A stretch of DNA of 64,000 nt from Oegoconia quadripuncta (Eukaryota > Arthropoda > Insecta > Lepidoptera > Autostichidae): positions 31,403,242 to 31,467,241 of the forward strand of contig OX438743.1 in assembly GCA_949316235.1 (NCBI GenBank), given 5' to 3'. Within the stretch, counting starts at the first letter, position 1, and each line of letters starts with the position of its first letter. Below the pieces are notes generated by a model that was not told the origin of the DNA, did no database searches, and was given only the letters and a program-made list of their open reading frames with translations. Position numbers and translations under genes: made by a program. Positions 43,835-54,500 of this stretch are shown piece after piece.

Positions 43835-44370
43835 TTGTCAAGCAAGGCAAGAGTAGCGATCCACAATGGCGTATTGGTGCCCACGCTGATGTATGGGAGC
43901 GAATGTTGGGTGTGGCAGAAGAAGCATGAAAGCAGAATCAGCACAGTAGAAATGCGTTCACTGCGTAGTATGTATGGAGTGACTTTCAAACTATTTCATC
44001 TTGCACGCCACACCGTTCTCTAATCACACGATGGTTTAATTATTCAAAGTCACTCCATACATACTACGCAGTGAACGCATTTCTACTGCGCTGATTTCGC
44101 TTTCATGTTACTCACTAGAGTAAGATAGAAAGAGGTATGTTTAGGTGGTCTGGGCATATAGAACGAATGAGTGCAAGGAGATTAATGAAAGCAATATATA
44201 ACGAAAGCGTGAATGGAAGGGTTGATAAAGGTTAGCAAGAAGGATGTACGTCAATCAAGTGACTGACTAGTATCCTACGGCTACAAGCTAGAATCGGCTG
44301 TGGTACTAGACACGGCATCTACTGAGGGTAGACGGTGTCCTACATGACTATTACTACCTTGGACCCCAGA
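43835..44370 (+). pseudogene. RTE LINE RT C-terminus with an internal inverted duplication
   Basis: Frame 43835-44023 reads 'SSKARVAIHNGVLVPTLMYG' 'SECWVWQKKHESRISTVEMR' 'SLRSMYGVT', the late RT segment of RTE elements (xHNGVLxPTLMYGSECW). An inverted copy of 43925-43988 follows at 44045-44107, and then the normal sequence resumes: 'RGMFRWSGHIERMSARRLMK' 'AIYNESVNGRVDKG' near 44130-44235. The 3' end is degraded. Confidence 0.8.
43925..44107. repeat. Inverted duplication inside an RTE gene
   Basis: 43925-43988 ('gtagaaatgcgttcactgcg' 'tagtatgtatggagtgac') is reverse-complementary to 44045-44107 with about four mismatches. The loop is about 56 bases. The left arm is in coding orientation, the right arm is the extra inverted copy. 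Confidence 0.85.
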
Positions 44371-44629
44371 CCAATTAAAGAAAGAAATATTATGTCTAAT
44401 ATTATTATCTCTTAAATTGAAGAGCGAGAGACCGATACAAGGTGTGGGCCATAAAGGAGGCCTTCATAAAAGAGTGTGCTTCATAAGAGTAAAAGTGTCC
44501 CGCTTTGATGGAATGGTCGTAGCTGACAATGCGGATATTTAAAATCAAACATTTTATAAACCTCTCCATTTTCAATCAAGCTCAATAATGTCAATAATCT
44601 TTAAAAAGTGGTTGGGACATTGGTCCCTA

Positions 44630-44940
44630 ATATATCCGTCCAGGACTCTGTTTACTGAATTGTAAAAATTTAGTTATAAATAATCATTGGTTCAGCCTTG
44701 TGGACGTCGCTGATTCTAGATCGTTGTTCGCTGATAAAACATCCACATTTTGGATTAGTTCTGCATGACGCGTTTCCACCTATGAACACATCTTCACTGC
44801 GTCTTATATATCCGTCCAGATATAATTGTACAGGGGTTCTGCTTACAGAACCATACAAATATAAGTTATAAATAATCATTCGCTGATACCAGATTGCTGT
44901 TCGCTAATAAAATAGCCATACCTTGAATAAATTCGTGGTT
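44630..44940 (+). repeat. Diverged tandem duplication, ~175-bp unit
   Basis: Both units contain 'atatccgtccag', 'ctg.ttact', 'agttataaataatcatt', 'gctgat', 'agat.g.tgttcgct' and 'aataaaa'/'gataaaa' in the same order (44632-44806 and 44807-44940). No gene in it. Confidence 0.6.
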
Positions 44941-46154
44941 ATAGTTATATTCGCTCCATCATGTTAGATGCTCCGATACTTTGATTGATACAAATAAAAC
45001 GCCTTTAACTATTAATATAAGTATTCTGTGTTATTTTAAGGCAACCGCTGGAACTAACGGATTAGTCCTCATTTATTTGATAAAACCTCGTGAAAAACCT
45101 GATTGTCCTCTATCGCATAACCTCTAGAGGCCAATGTAGATCACAATGTTCGAAAGTGAATTGATTGACAGACAGACACAACACAATGAGCAGTAAACAA
45201 TTATATCCTCGAATTATTGCCATATTCGATGCAATATCGCAACACTGCATATTAATCCGAGTAAAGGTCGCAAACTTTTGACTTTGTTTTGATGCCATTG
45301 TCAGATAAAATGTTGGCGCGAACTTGCGTCATACCTAAAACTTAAATTGAAAAGATGATACAGTTTTGCAAGAGGTTAGATCAAGGTTGCTATTGCATCG
45401 GGGTATCATCACATGCTTCGAAGTGAAAATAGAAATTCAGAACCGACTTACATAATTGCTATCTTATAGAGGTCAATAAGATAGCAATTATGTAAGTCAG
45501 ATCTGAATTATGTTTAGCTAAGCTAATTTTTTACCGTATTTTCCCTGGGCTATTGTAGCTGTTGTATTTCTTTCATGCAATTGGATATAATTGGACTTTA
45601 AGGCAAATTTTCCATTTTGGTTTAATAGTTAAGTAATTAGTATGTATGTAGAAAAACTGTTTTGTATGCCATATTCGGATTACAGAGTCTATCACTTCTG
45701 TCGCTAACATGACTCTATGTCACCTCACGAATAATTTGATTGGTTATTATAGACCTCCCCATTGGCTTAGGCAGATGCATCTTCATCATCATAAGTCACA
45801 AGACGTCCATACCTGAATATAGCGCTGGAACTCTGCTGTAGATTACCAGTAGAAGCGGCCTGCATCCACCTAGTTCCGGCGGTCTAACGTGTGGATGGAC
45901 GTCACACGCCGCGCTTGCCAGTGTTTGATCTCCATTCCAGAAGCTTAAGCCTCAACGCCCATCAGATTTTCGAACTATGTGCCCGGCCCAGTGTCAATTC
46001 AACATACTATTGCGCTGGGCAATGTCGACAACTTTAGTTCTTTTACGGATTTCCTCATTTTTGATTTGATCTCGTAGTGAAACATCATGCTCTCTATGGG
46101 TCGTTGCGTAACCTTGAGCTTTCTTATTTGGCTTAGAGACTACGTTAAGATTAA
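44941..46154. other. No recognised gene
   Basis: Contains the hairpin at 45434-45509. Other parts are featureless. Confidence 0.4.
45434..45509. repeat. 33-bp-arm hairpin
   Basis: 45434-45466 ('gacttacataattgctatct' 'ta') pairs with 45477-45509 ('taagatagcaattatgtaag' 'tc'). Only three to four mismatches occur near the ends, and the loop is ten bases. It may be a tiny MITE or a template-switch product. Confidence 0.8.
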
Positions 46155-46412
46155 AATAATTGTCTTTGCACATACACACAGCGCCATCTAGTTCCACATT
46201 AAGCTACTAGGATTGTATTATAGATACTAGATGGTTGATAAACTACACAAATACATTTTTTTTTGTAAATAAATACATTATAAATGAAAAACATCCATAA
46301 CTCTGGAACACATGTCTGAATTCATCATACAAACATATGCCCCTAACGGGGTTCGAACCCGCGACCTTTTGTTTTAGCAGCAGAGTTTCTAACCACTACA
46401 CCAAACAGGTCA
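46155..46412 (-). mobile_element. SINE B, full-length
   Basis: The plus strand gives 3' end 'gtctttgcacatacacacag' 'cgccatctagttccaca', 'tactagatggttgataaact', 'aacatccataactctgg', inverse box B 'acggggttcgaacccgcgac' and inverse box A 'ctaaccactacaccaaacag'. Best-preserved B copy here. Confidence 0.9.
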
Positions 46413-47689
46413 ACCAATATTTAAATAATATTATTTAATCTACCAATAGGACCCAATGACTATCCTCCTGCTTGTACACATGATTCAACAAACGCCATGC
46501 ACACCTCCGTGAAATAAGTTGGCCGAAATCTCTAAGTACGATCTGCAAAAGTAACAACTTCTATTTTATCTAATCGAAATAACAAGATACTAGAATAAGG
46601 TTGAAGGTAGAACCAGAAATCCTAACCTAATATGTACCTAAATGATGTGTGTGACATAACAATGATGCTTTTAGGGTTCCGTAGTCAAAATTAAGAATCC
46701 TTAGGTCCGTCGATTATTATGAGATGCAAAAGTAACGCGATATCGATGCAAGAAAAATCAACCAATCAGAATCAAGTATGCGTTACGTGTAGTATGGCTT
46801 GGCGATACATAAATCCTGATGGTTTTTAAAAAACCATAATTGTTTTATATTTGACTTGTTCACACGAAAGAAAAGATAATGCACGTCATAACGAACGATA
46901 TGCCTTACTTTCCGCTACGTCCGTCTCTGTATCAATCCATACGTCACAGCTATTTGCTTGCAAACTTTAGTGGTGTAATGCTAAAATTTGATATGGTTAG
47001 GTAATTATATTACAACGCCTACAAAGTTATGAAATAAAAACTTGTATTTTGGAATAACCTTATTTATACAGCTTTTTCAAAAATATTGGGCGTTTTACAG
47101 AAATTGTACAATAGGTATAAATAAAGATATCCCGGCAATCGTATCCGCAACCTCCGTATCGTCGCTCAATAGTGAACCCACCTGACCAAGGAGGCGGTTA
47201 TATTTTGCTTTTGCTGACTGTATAGTCATGGTCGTTTGCGACACAGCCAAATGTCAAAATAATGTTAAAGGTAATAATTGTTGGATGGCGGAGCCTCGTG
47301 GCATTCCCGGTCGAATTGATTTATGCAGGAATTCACTGATGATGCACGCTGATTGGCCAATCGAAGAGATAGGTACGCCAATTCAATAGTCCTTATATCT
47401 AATGTCTGAAGTCGTCATAATAGTCTCATGTTGTGGAATGTCAATCAAAATGTTAATACCTTATATCAATCTATGAACTTAAGGGTGAATTCAGCAGGCA
47501 AACTATCCCTTGCAGGCAAATAATAAAAGTACTTAGTTTTGTATGGCAAATCATGGAGAGGGGGAATCCCGGTGTTGACAATCAGATCGAGTCGGCGATG
47601 AGGAGTTCCGTAAAAGTCACTAAATCCTAACAGATTAGTAAGTTGAAGTAGCAACAAAACTATGGCCTAAAGTTCTAGAGTTGTGATCA
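46413..47689. other. No recognised gene; tRNA-like SINE head near 47129-47190
   Basis: 'cccggcaatcgtatccgcaa' 'cctccgtatcg' is the inverse of a tRNA-like box B with SINE D-like flanks ('cggaggttgcgga'). No body follows. The rest is unremarkable. Confidence 0.35.
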
Positions 47690-47818
47690 AGCTAACTCAA
47701 CGACTCAATTAAGTGGACGGATGACGTGAAGGGTCGCGGGAAGTCCTTCAAAGCAGGCCGCTTCCAACCGGGCGTTCATGGAGGAGGTCTACATTCAGTA
47801 ATAGACGACATGATGCTG
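47690..47818 (+). pseudogene. RTE LINE 3' end
   Basis: Frames give 'KWTDDVKGR', then after a frameshift 'QAASNRAFMEEVYIQ' and stop, then 'gacgacatgatgctgat'. Compare 'DSNRLLWKSLGEAYVQQW' at 59160. This is the C-terminus and GAT-rich 3' end of a lepidopteran RTE-like LINE. Confidence 0.7.
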
Positions 47819-47821
47819 ATA

Positions 47822-47962
47822 TCATCATCTCAGTCCGTAAACATCTCACTGCAGGGATCTAGGCCTTTCTTCGTATAATGAGGGAGTATAGGCAATAGGT
47901 CCACCACGCTGGCCCAATGAGAGTTGGCGACTTCATATGACTTAGAATTTTTATTTCTGAGA
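47822..47962 (-). mobile_element. SINE C, tail and body only
   Basis: 'atcatcatctcagtccgtaa' 'acatctcactgcagggatct' 'agg', 'aataggtccaccacgctggc' 'ccaat', 'ttatttctgag'. Its tail abuts the RTE 3' end in opposite orientation, and both share the GAT/ATC repeat. Confidence 0.7.
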
Positions 47963-48085
47963 AAAAGGATAAGTAATTACCTACTTAAACACGTAAAATT
48001 TAAACATACCTACTATAGTTACTTATTAATATGTAGTGACCAAAGCAAACTCCCCCATGTGACCCCCATATAGAAATGTTTTACT

Positions 48086-48340
48086 GTTATTACAAGTTTT
48101 CATTTAGTTTGCAATGTTCATATGTACGAGTAAGTACATGTGTAAGTTGTCCATTTCAAAATTTCCAAAACATCTTTTAAACACTAGCTGGTATCTAAGT
48201 GAGCTGAAATTTGGAAAATTTATGTAAGTTTGGTGACAATACAATATTATGGTACTATTGAGCTCATCTGATGATGGAGCTGGGATGTGGGGACTAGAAC
48301 TCCCTGATGGCAAATGGGAAGATAGTCGAATCTCTGTTAA
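48086..48340 (+). repeat. Repeat G copy
   Basis: 'catttagtttgcaatgttca', 'gtgtaagttgtccatttc', 'gagctgaaatttggaaaatt' 'tatgtaagtttggtgaca', 'gagctcatctgatgatggag' match 17232-17480 in order. Confidence 0.65.
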
Positions 48341-48536
48341 TGATGACGCAAGTATTTATTTGCATTTATCCTTTCTATATAGACAACCCTTCATTTTCAT
48401 ATATAAAAAGAGAAAAGAAGAAAGGCACTCTATCAATTTTCAATAGTACGAGTATATGTGTCAAACTAGGTACGGTATACACTTTAACCAAGGTAGAGTA
48501 AAAGACTTATGTACAACTGCAAAGGAAGATGACTCG

Positions 48537-48820
48537 CCAGTAGGTCACTAAGCCAGACCGCTTCCTACGGGAAAGGGCAAACGTCACTTGCCCTTCGTTA
48601 ATATAGAGCTGTTAATACCACCTTCAGTTAAACTCGGAATTCTATGTTCTTTGTTTAAAAGTTTTTGAAAGCAAGAGATACATACTGTAAAGTGGAGTCA
48701 ATGCTGTATAATGGTATACATACCTATACTTATATGGCGGCGCGTTGCAGTGGGTCACTGAGCCATACGGCTTCCTGCGGGAAAGGGCGAATGTCCTGTT
48801 GCAAGTACAGAGTTGATAAT
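48537..48820 (+). repeat. Pair of related ~90-bp segments
   Basis: 48540-48615 ('gtaggtcactaagccagacc' 'gcttcctacgggaaagggca') and 48745-48820 ('gtgggtcactgagccatacg' 'gcttcctgcgggaaagggcg') both continue to 'agag(c/t)tg(t/a)taat(a/g)cc'. About 205 bp apart, direct orientation. Confidence 0.6.
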
Positions 48821-49129
48821 GCCAATAGACTTCTCTTAAAAAAATTACAAATCATATTCCAAATGTGACGGAAAATATGTGAAATACATGAATGAACATG
48901 TAAAGCCCAAACTCACTTCATTAGTATAGAGACGATGATAATACCTTGCCATAACATTTTAATTGAATTAATGAGTAGCTTTATGTTCACTGTTGGTGCA
49001 TAGTCAATCCCACTATAATTTATAATATAAATAAATTTTGAATTAATAAAATCGAACATAAGGATAGTCACTTACAACCAAAAATATACTTATAAAGGGC
49101 ATTACCAAGAAGAAGACGTATTTTTTTTA
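48821..49129. other. No recognised feature
   Basis: AT-rich. Confidence 0.4.
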
Positions 49130-49265
49130 TTATTGACTGGATTCGCGTTTGATCACAATCTCACCTGATGGAAAATGACGGTGTGGTCGAAGATGAAGCA
49201 CGCGATCCCAATAAATGCCTATTCACTCTGTTCTTGAAGATCCCAAGTTTGTAGAATTGTAGACT
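49130..49265 (-). mobile_element. Jockey-like LINE L, C-terminal end
   Basis: Minus-strand frames give 'YKLGIFKNRVNRHLLGSRAS' -like sequence with 'SSTTPSF' before the stop, close to 31340-31430 ('ggatcttcaagaacagagtg' 'aataggcat'). Only the last 40 or so codons and the first 3' UTR bases remain. Confidence 0.65.
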
Positions 49266-49659
49266 GTTTAATTGAGAATTTATTTAAATCATGCTGACCA
49301 ACAAACGAATAGTTATAGTGTCACACTGAGAGGGACTACTACCCGACATGACATAAATATTAACACACCATTCTAAGTAGTTTATTACTATATAGAAATT
49401 GATAATTGACAGATTTTTGTATTGAGGCGTTTCAAAAATTTCAAGCATGTCCATTATCAACCAGCATTATTTATTTCAGATAAAAAGTCCAAGCTTAATT
49501 GTGAATAATATTCCTACAATTTATACTAGATCTATCTGAAAGCAATTATAGCGTATCCACGATATTTATAACACAATAAACTAAACTAACCGTTACACTT
49601 TCTTCTCGCTTAAACTTTATTTATAACGCGGCAAATATCAATTTCATTAGTTTAATGAC
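49266..49659. other. No recognised feature
   Basis: AT-rich, short frames only. Confidence 0.4.
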
Positions 49660-50240
49660 ATAAATAAGTTAGCGGCTAACCGGCCGGCAGTCGGCCGCTG
49701 TCCGCGCGCTCATTCAGCTCTTCCCATGACATTATCCGCGCACCCTGTACCTATAGTACACACCTAGATCGCTTACGTCACTACAGTATTCCAATCTCAA
49801 ATCAACGCACCTAAGTTCCATTTTCAAAGAGCAACACCGAGTACGTATGCCCTTGTTCGATGGGGCCTAAAATAGCGCATCCGAGGCACCGATGGCCCCA
49901 GAGATGGACCTCGCGTTTTATTTCCACCAAGGAAGACACGACTTTAGTACGATGCATGGTGGAAAATATGGCCCCAAGTCCGCTCAACCGTATTTCACTG
50001 GGGTCACCTGGGTCGCTTGCGCGGACATTATTAAACTGTTACTCTTCCAGAATCGTGAGACGTGACTTATGCAGATGTTTAAGTAGTGGTTTGACTGATA
50101 GTTTCACGTGTATGCAGTGGTCGTTTCTCATGTGAATCTTCTTTGCACGATTCGCGGTGTTGTTGAAATTAGTTGGCAAACTTTGTGCTGGCCACATTTC
50201 GTGTGTTTAGTGTGTCGGTCACACGACCTATTAAATAACT
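49660..50240. other. GC-richer, repeat-free block; possible promoter or exon
   Basis: 'ggccggcagtcggccgctgt' 'ccgcgcgctc' near 49681-49710 is CpG-rich and stands out against the AT-rich surroundings. A 91-codon plus frame (49860-50135) starts 'MGPKIAHPRHRWPQRWTSRF' and has no recognisable domain. No repeat match is seen. I cannot decide between promoter, non-coding exon and chance. Confidence 0.3.
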
Positions 50241-51682
50241 TTCCAAAAACTCTCCTAAAAAATCTAATAAAACGTAAAGAAATTTTATCAAATATAGGAA
50301 AGCATGTTATTAACTTTATACATGGTGCAAATTTAAGTACCTTTAAGTCTTAAATCACCCAAACATTGGTAAAAAAAGTATTTAAAAAAAGTCCAAAAAA
50401 GTCCTTTGGGAAGTAGTTACGGTACCTACTTTAGATAAATAAAACTTCCTTAACATATAATTTATTGGTTTAATGAAACGTATAATATTTATAAAAATTA
50501 TCAGATGCATCATAACTATAATATAATCCCAAACAAGGGCAAATCTCACGCAGCTACAATGAATTATCTAACACCAATAGTCCCATCTTCCTCGTTAGAA
50601 CAAAAACGCGAGCCTCCGCAGAAGTTAAATGTATGTGGAATGCAATTAATACAGTTTTTGCGTGCAAATCAGGAAGGCGAGTGTAGCGGTAAAAGGCGAA
50701 ATGTGGGAAAATCGGCGGGAACAATGGGAGAGATGGTAGTTTTTTCGGTTGAAAGAGCGCTCGTCGATCGTAATTACGCGCGCAACTCATATGCGGTGAT
50801 ATGAGAAAGGCCGATGCCACAAAGCCTAGTTATGTTAAACTCAACTTAAATGTAGAGGTACCGGCTGTAATACCAATTTATTATATTTAGGGTCGACACC
50901 TTTGGAACATGGATGGCCTAAGCGGCAATAACCTCTTAAAGAGTGATTCAGTTAGGTGATGCAGCGATCATCTAGGATACTCTCCCATATGAGTATAAAT
51001 AACTTAATACAGTTGGTATATTAAGTAAACAAGCCATTTAATATAGCCAGTATTAATGGTTAACTAGCAATAAATATTCCAGTTATTTGAGGACGCTTAT
51101 TTGATTTCATAAGTTCAATAACCATTGAACCTTAACTAGAGTTAACACATGTGTAATCAAGAATTTTGCAACCGGGCGTACCCATAAGTTTTTCACGAGG
51201 AAAAGCGAGCACAATACCCAAGAGACAAGAAGCTGAGAAAGCACACTACTTATTACCATGGACTCGACTCGCCGGACAGTTATTGTGAAGTGATCACACC
51301 ATTATCTCCACTGCCTTTCTTCCTCATTCCACTAAAGCTAATTGAGTTGCGTTTAAGCTAATAGGTACAGTTATAACGCTTTGTTCTGTCCTTCCTTGAG
51401 ATTCATGTTCAAGTAAAGGGAATGTCACAAAATTTCCTGAGACTGTAGCTTACACTTGGTCAGTTTTAACTAATAAATTCACCTAATTATCTTTTTCTGA
51501 AGTTGTGATATCACGGTTATATAAAGCACCACAGGCAGAACCATAGTATGAGAACCAGTGGTACCTACCTACATAATTGTATCACTAACAAATTTTATTT
51601 TATAGACGCTCGGATTTTGTCACTATTGAATTTAGTTGGCATAGGACCATCCCGAATTGAAGATCTCGGAGAAGACCTATAC
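50241..51682. other. No recognised gene
   Basis: The frame ending at 50353 has a lysine/leucine-rich end (KTLLKNLIKRKEILSNIGK) that might be an old LINE terminus. Frames near 50505-50820 overlap on both strands and are unrecognised. Confidence 0.3.
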
Positions 51683-51760
51683 AGGGTGAAATTTAATTTA
51701 TGTAATTCCCCGAAATCACTTAAGCATACAATGACTCTGTATGGGGATTTTTGTTGATCA
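51683..51760 (+). repeat. Family J terminal fragment
   Basis: 'tacagggtgaaatttaattt' 'atgtaattccc' matches the left end at 24302. Confidence 0.45.
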
Positions 51761-52084
51761 TGTAGATGTAGATGTTGTACATGTGATCCATGGAGATGAG
51801 CACGAATATAACAAAATTATTCTAAGGATCCACGTCAATTTTAGAAATGTGAAAACTCATATGACTCGGGTTCAAAAAAAAATATAATATAATATTTTAT
51901 TATGAACATTGATTGCGTATGTTGTAAATTAACTGAAATATTTTAAATTAACTGAAATATTTTTCTTTCAACATTTATTCATTACAAATCTACAATTAAA
52001 AAATAATGCTGCATTTTCACTCATATATTTATTTTTTAGTTTGCAATATTCTTAGTAGTCTTTTTAATCCCCGATGCAAAAAGA

Positions 52085-52430
52085 AGAGTGTTCTAAGTTT
52101 GAAACCCAAGTCTGTATGTGTGTCTGTCTGTGGCATTGTAACTGTCAAACGGCTGAACCATTTTATCATTTTTCTGGACAAAAAACGACATAAAATAAAC
52201 ATTTCAATCAATCAAATAAAATTGGCAAAACGCTGTACAGTAAGATTTCATTCTCTATCCCCGGGGTGAATTACAAGACCTATACCACAAATGGGGACCA
52301 CCTTGGCGGTGTACCCTATCAAACAAAAAAATAATCAGCAAAATAGGTTAACAACCGACGAAACATGGGTAAACAATGATACAGATGACTATATACAACC
52401 TCCTCCTTTTTTGAAATCGGTTAAAAATGA
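52085..52430 (-). repeat. Family P element, longest copy
   Basis: It ends on the plus strand with 'acaacctcctccttttttga' 'aatcggttaaaaa', the inverse of the 9050 and 11690 termini. Inside are 'gtctgtctgtggcattgtaa' and 'cggctgaaccattttatcat'. No coding frame. The boundary on the left is uncertain. Confidence 0.45.
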
Positions 52431-52512
52431 ATAGACATTATTTAAAACTCATAACGTCGCTAGAATAGATTGTGTCGGAACGGAAAATGCAGGACATAGA
52501 TTGATGTCAAAA

Positions 52513-52615
52513 AAATAATAATATTCTTTATTTGTGTCTAATACATTTTAAGACTAAGCAAGAAATGAAATCAATCTAGTAAGCACAATAGATTATGCCT
52601 GTGGCAGGTGATCCC
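52513..52615 (-). mobile_element. LINE 3' UTR end
   Basis: On the minus strand it ends 'ttagacacaaataaagaata' 'ttattattttttt', a polyadenylation-like terminus like those of CR1/Jockey elements. The preceding 'gggatcacctgccacaggc' also looks like 3' UTR. 5'-truncated. Confidence 0.5.
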
Positions 52616-52654
52616 ACTAAACTGTACGTTATTATAATTTTTATATACGTTTTA

Positions 52655-52884
52655 ATAATAAATAAATATTTGGAACACTTAACACCAATCTCTCGTCCCA
52701 AACTAAGCAAAACTTGTACTATGGATACTAGATAACGGATAAACATACATAAATATTTGTATACCTACACATCCATGACTCGGGCATAACTCTTCATCAT
52801 ACAAACCATTACCCCTCGCGGGATTCGAGCCCGCAATCGTTGGTTTCGATGACAGTATCACTATCCACTACACCAATAGGTCGT
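52655..52884 (-). mobile_element. SINE A, full-length
   Basis: 'ctcgtcccaaactaagcaaa', 'tactagataacggataaaca', 'catccatgactcgggcataa', inverse box B 'cgggattcgagcccgcaatc' and inverse box A 'actacaccaataggtcgt'. Box B has one substitution compared with the 41-kb copy. Confidence 0.85.
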
Positions 52885-53697
52885 TTATAAGCTCCTTTTG
52901 TATTAACACTGTGACCTTCCCAGCCCACCTATGCCCAGCTGGGTCGTACTCCGTACATATGTACAGAAGGGGTGGGACAGCTCTGGCCAGGGTTAAAACA
53001 GAACACGGATCACCACACCAACTTATTTATTGCATGAAACAGGTAGTACAGAGGATCGAAAGGGCCTTAAAACTAAAAAATTAACTATTGAGAATTAAAA
53101 AAAAAATGATTGAAATAACGGTGCAATGAGTTGAATCCTGGAAATCAATGTGTTAAAAAAAAAGGATCCGCCAGTTCATCAGTCAGTCAGTCAGTTTAAA
53201 ATTTCGAATTTGAACTCCAATAACCCAAACCCACCAATGAGTATCACCTCAAAAGAACGACACCGTTAAAACTCTATTACACTAACCTAAGTTGGCTGGT
53301 ACTATTAGGTAAGTACTTTAAAGATGTATCTACATATTTAAATGAAGGAATATCCCTGATGCTCCAGTCACACGTGTGCTTGCTCAATATGGCCAATTTG
53401 TTACGAAAATTAATGTTTGTTGTCTAAGACCCGTAATAGAATAAACCGATGTATTTTAACTCGGTAACGCATACTTGTAAACGTGTGGTCATAATCGACA
53501 GTAACACAAGGATTGCAGGCTGAGTTAAGTAGATGAAGAGTAATATCCAACTTCAAACACATTATCATCCATACGACCGTTGAGTAAGATCGTGAGGTAT
53601 GCAAGAGACCAGTAATGAGTTAAGGCAATTTCCACACTCAGATAACTGAATATTATGTAAACGAGGGGTTATTTTAAGAATTAGTCAATCTTCCTGT
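52885..53697. other. No recognised gene; (CAGT)n run
   Basis: A short 'cagtcagtcagtcag' microsatellite lies at about 53180-53195. Otherwise featureless. Confidence 0.4.
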
Positions 53698-54500
53698 GGA
53701 TTGTATTAAGTATGTCCGCCTGGCTAGCTACCACCATCTTATCTAAATCTGCCGTCAAGCAGCAATGTTAATAGCATTGTTGTGTTCCGGTCAAAGTCAA
53801 AGTCAAAGTCAAAAAATATTTATTTATTTCGTAGGATAAAGGTTATCACTTGAAAACGTCACATTTTTTATCTTAATATTAAAATTATTGACATTATTGC
53901 TCATTCGCAAAGCAGATTCCCCGGAGAAGAACGAGCAAGAAACTCAAGGGTTGCTCTTTTAAATAAGTTTGGGTTACAATTATATTACATTGTATAATTA
54001 GGCTGAATATCGCCGAGCGGTCTATGTCCATGCTTGCTTATCATCCAGATAGTCAGAAATTTTATAATAGCCTTTGGTAAATAATGTCTGTTTTATGATG
54101 GTTTTGAATTTATTTAAAGGTAAATTTTGAATGTCCACTGGAACCTTATTATAAAAGCGTATACATTGCCCCTTAAATGACTTAGTGACTTTGTGTAAAC
54201 GGCTGGCATGAACAGCAAGTTTATTTTTATATCTGGTATTTACATTATGTATATCACTATTTTTCTTAAACGATTCTATATTTTTTCTTACATACATTAA
54301 GTTTTCGTAAATATATTGCGATGCTAATGTTAATATATTAATTTCTTTAAATTTATTCCTAAGAATAAAATTCCGGTTGTCAGAGATAACATAGCCAGTC
54401 CCCCAAATGTGTTGGGGTTTCCGGGTCAGTACGCTTCCACCTTCGACTTCATCTTCACTTAACAACAGGTGTGATTGGGGTCAAGTACCAACCCGCTGTG
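53698..54500 (+). mobile_element. SINE D split by a LINE
   Basis: The left part 53698-53791 is 'gtccgcctggctagctacca' 'ccatcttatctaaatctgcc' ... 'agcattgttgtgttccggt'. The right part 54371-54500 is 'ttccggttgtcagagataac' 'atagcc', 'gtcagtacgcttccaccttc' and 'aacaggtgtgattggggtca'. 'ttccggt' is present at both edges. The tRNA-like head is absent. Confidence 0.9.
53792..54370 (-). mobile_element. LINE K, 5'-truncated, inserted in SINE D
   Basis: On the minus strand an open frame runs from the SINE boundary ('NKFKEINILTLASQYIYENL') through 'DIHNVNTRYKNKLAVHASRL' 'HKVTKSFKGQCIRFYNKVP' and ends 'KQTLFTKGYYKISDYLDDKQ' 'AWT'. This is the C-terminal region of a CR1/Jockey-type polyprotein. The 3' UTR follows and ends in (TTTGAC)4 at 53792-53813. 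The frame has no stops, so this is a comparatively young insertion. TSD ttccggt: 53785-53791 and 54371-54377. Confidence 0.9.
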
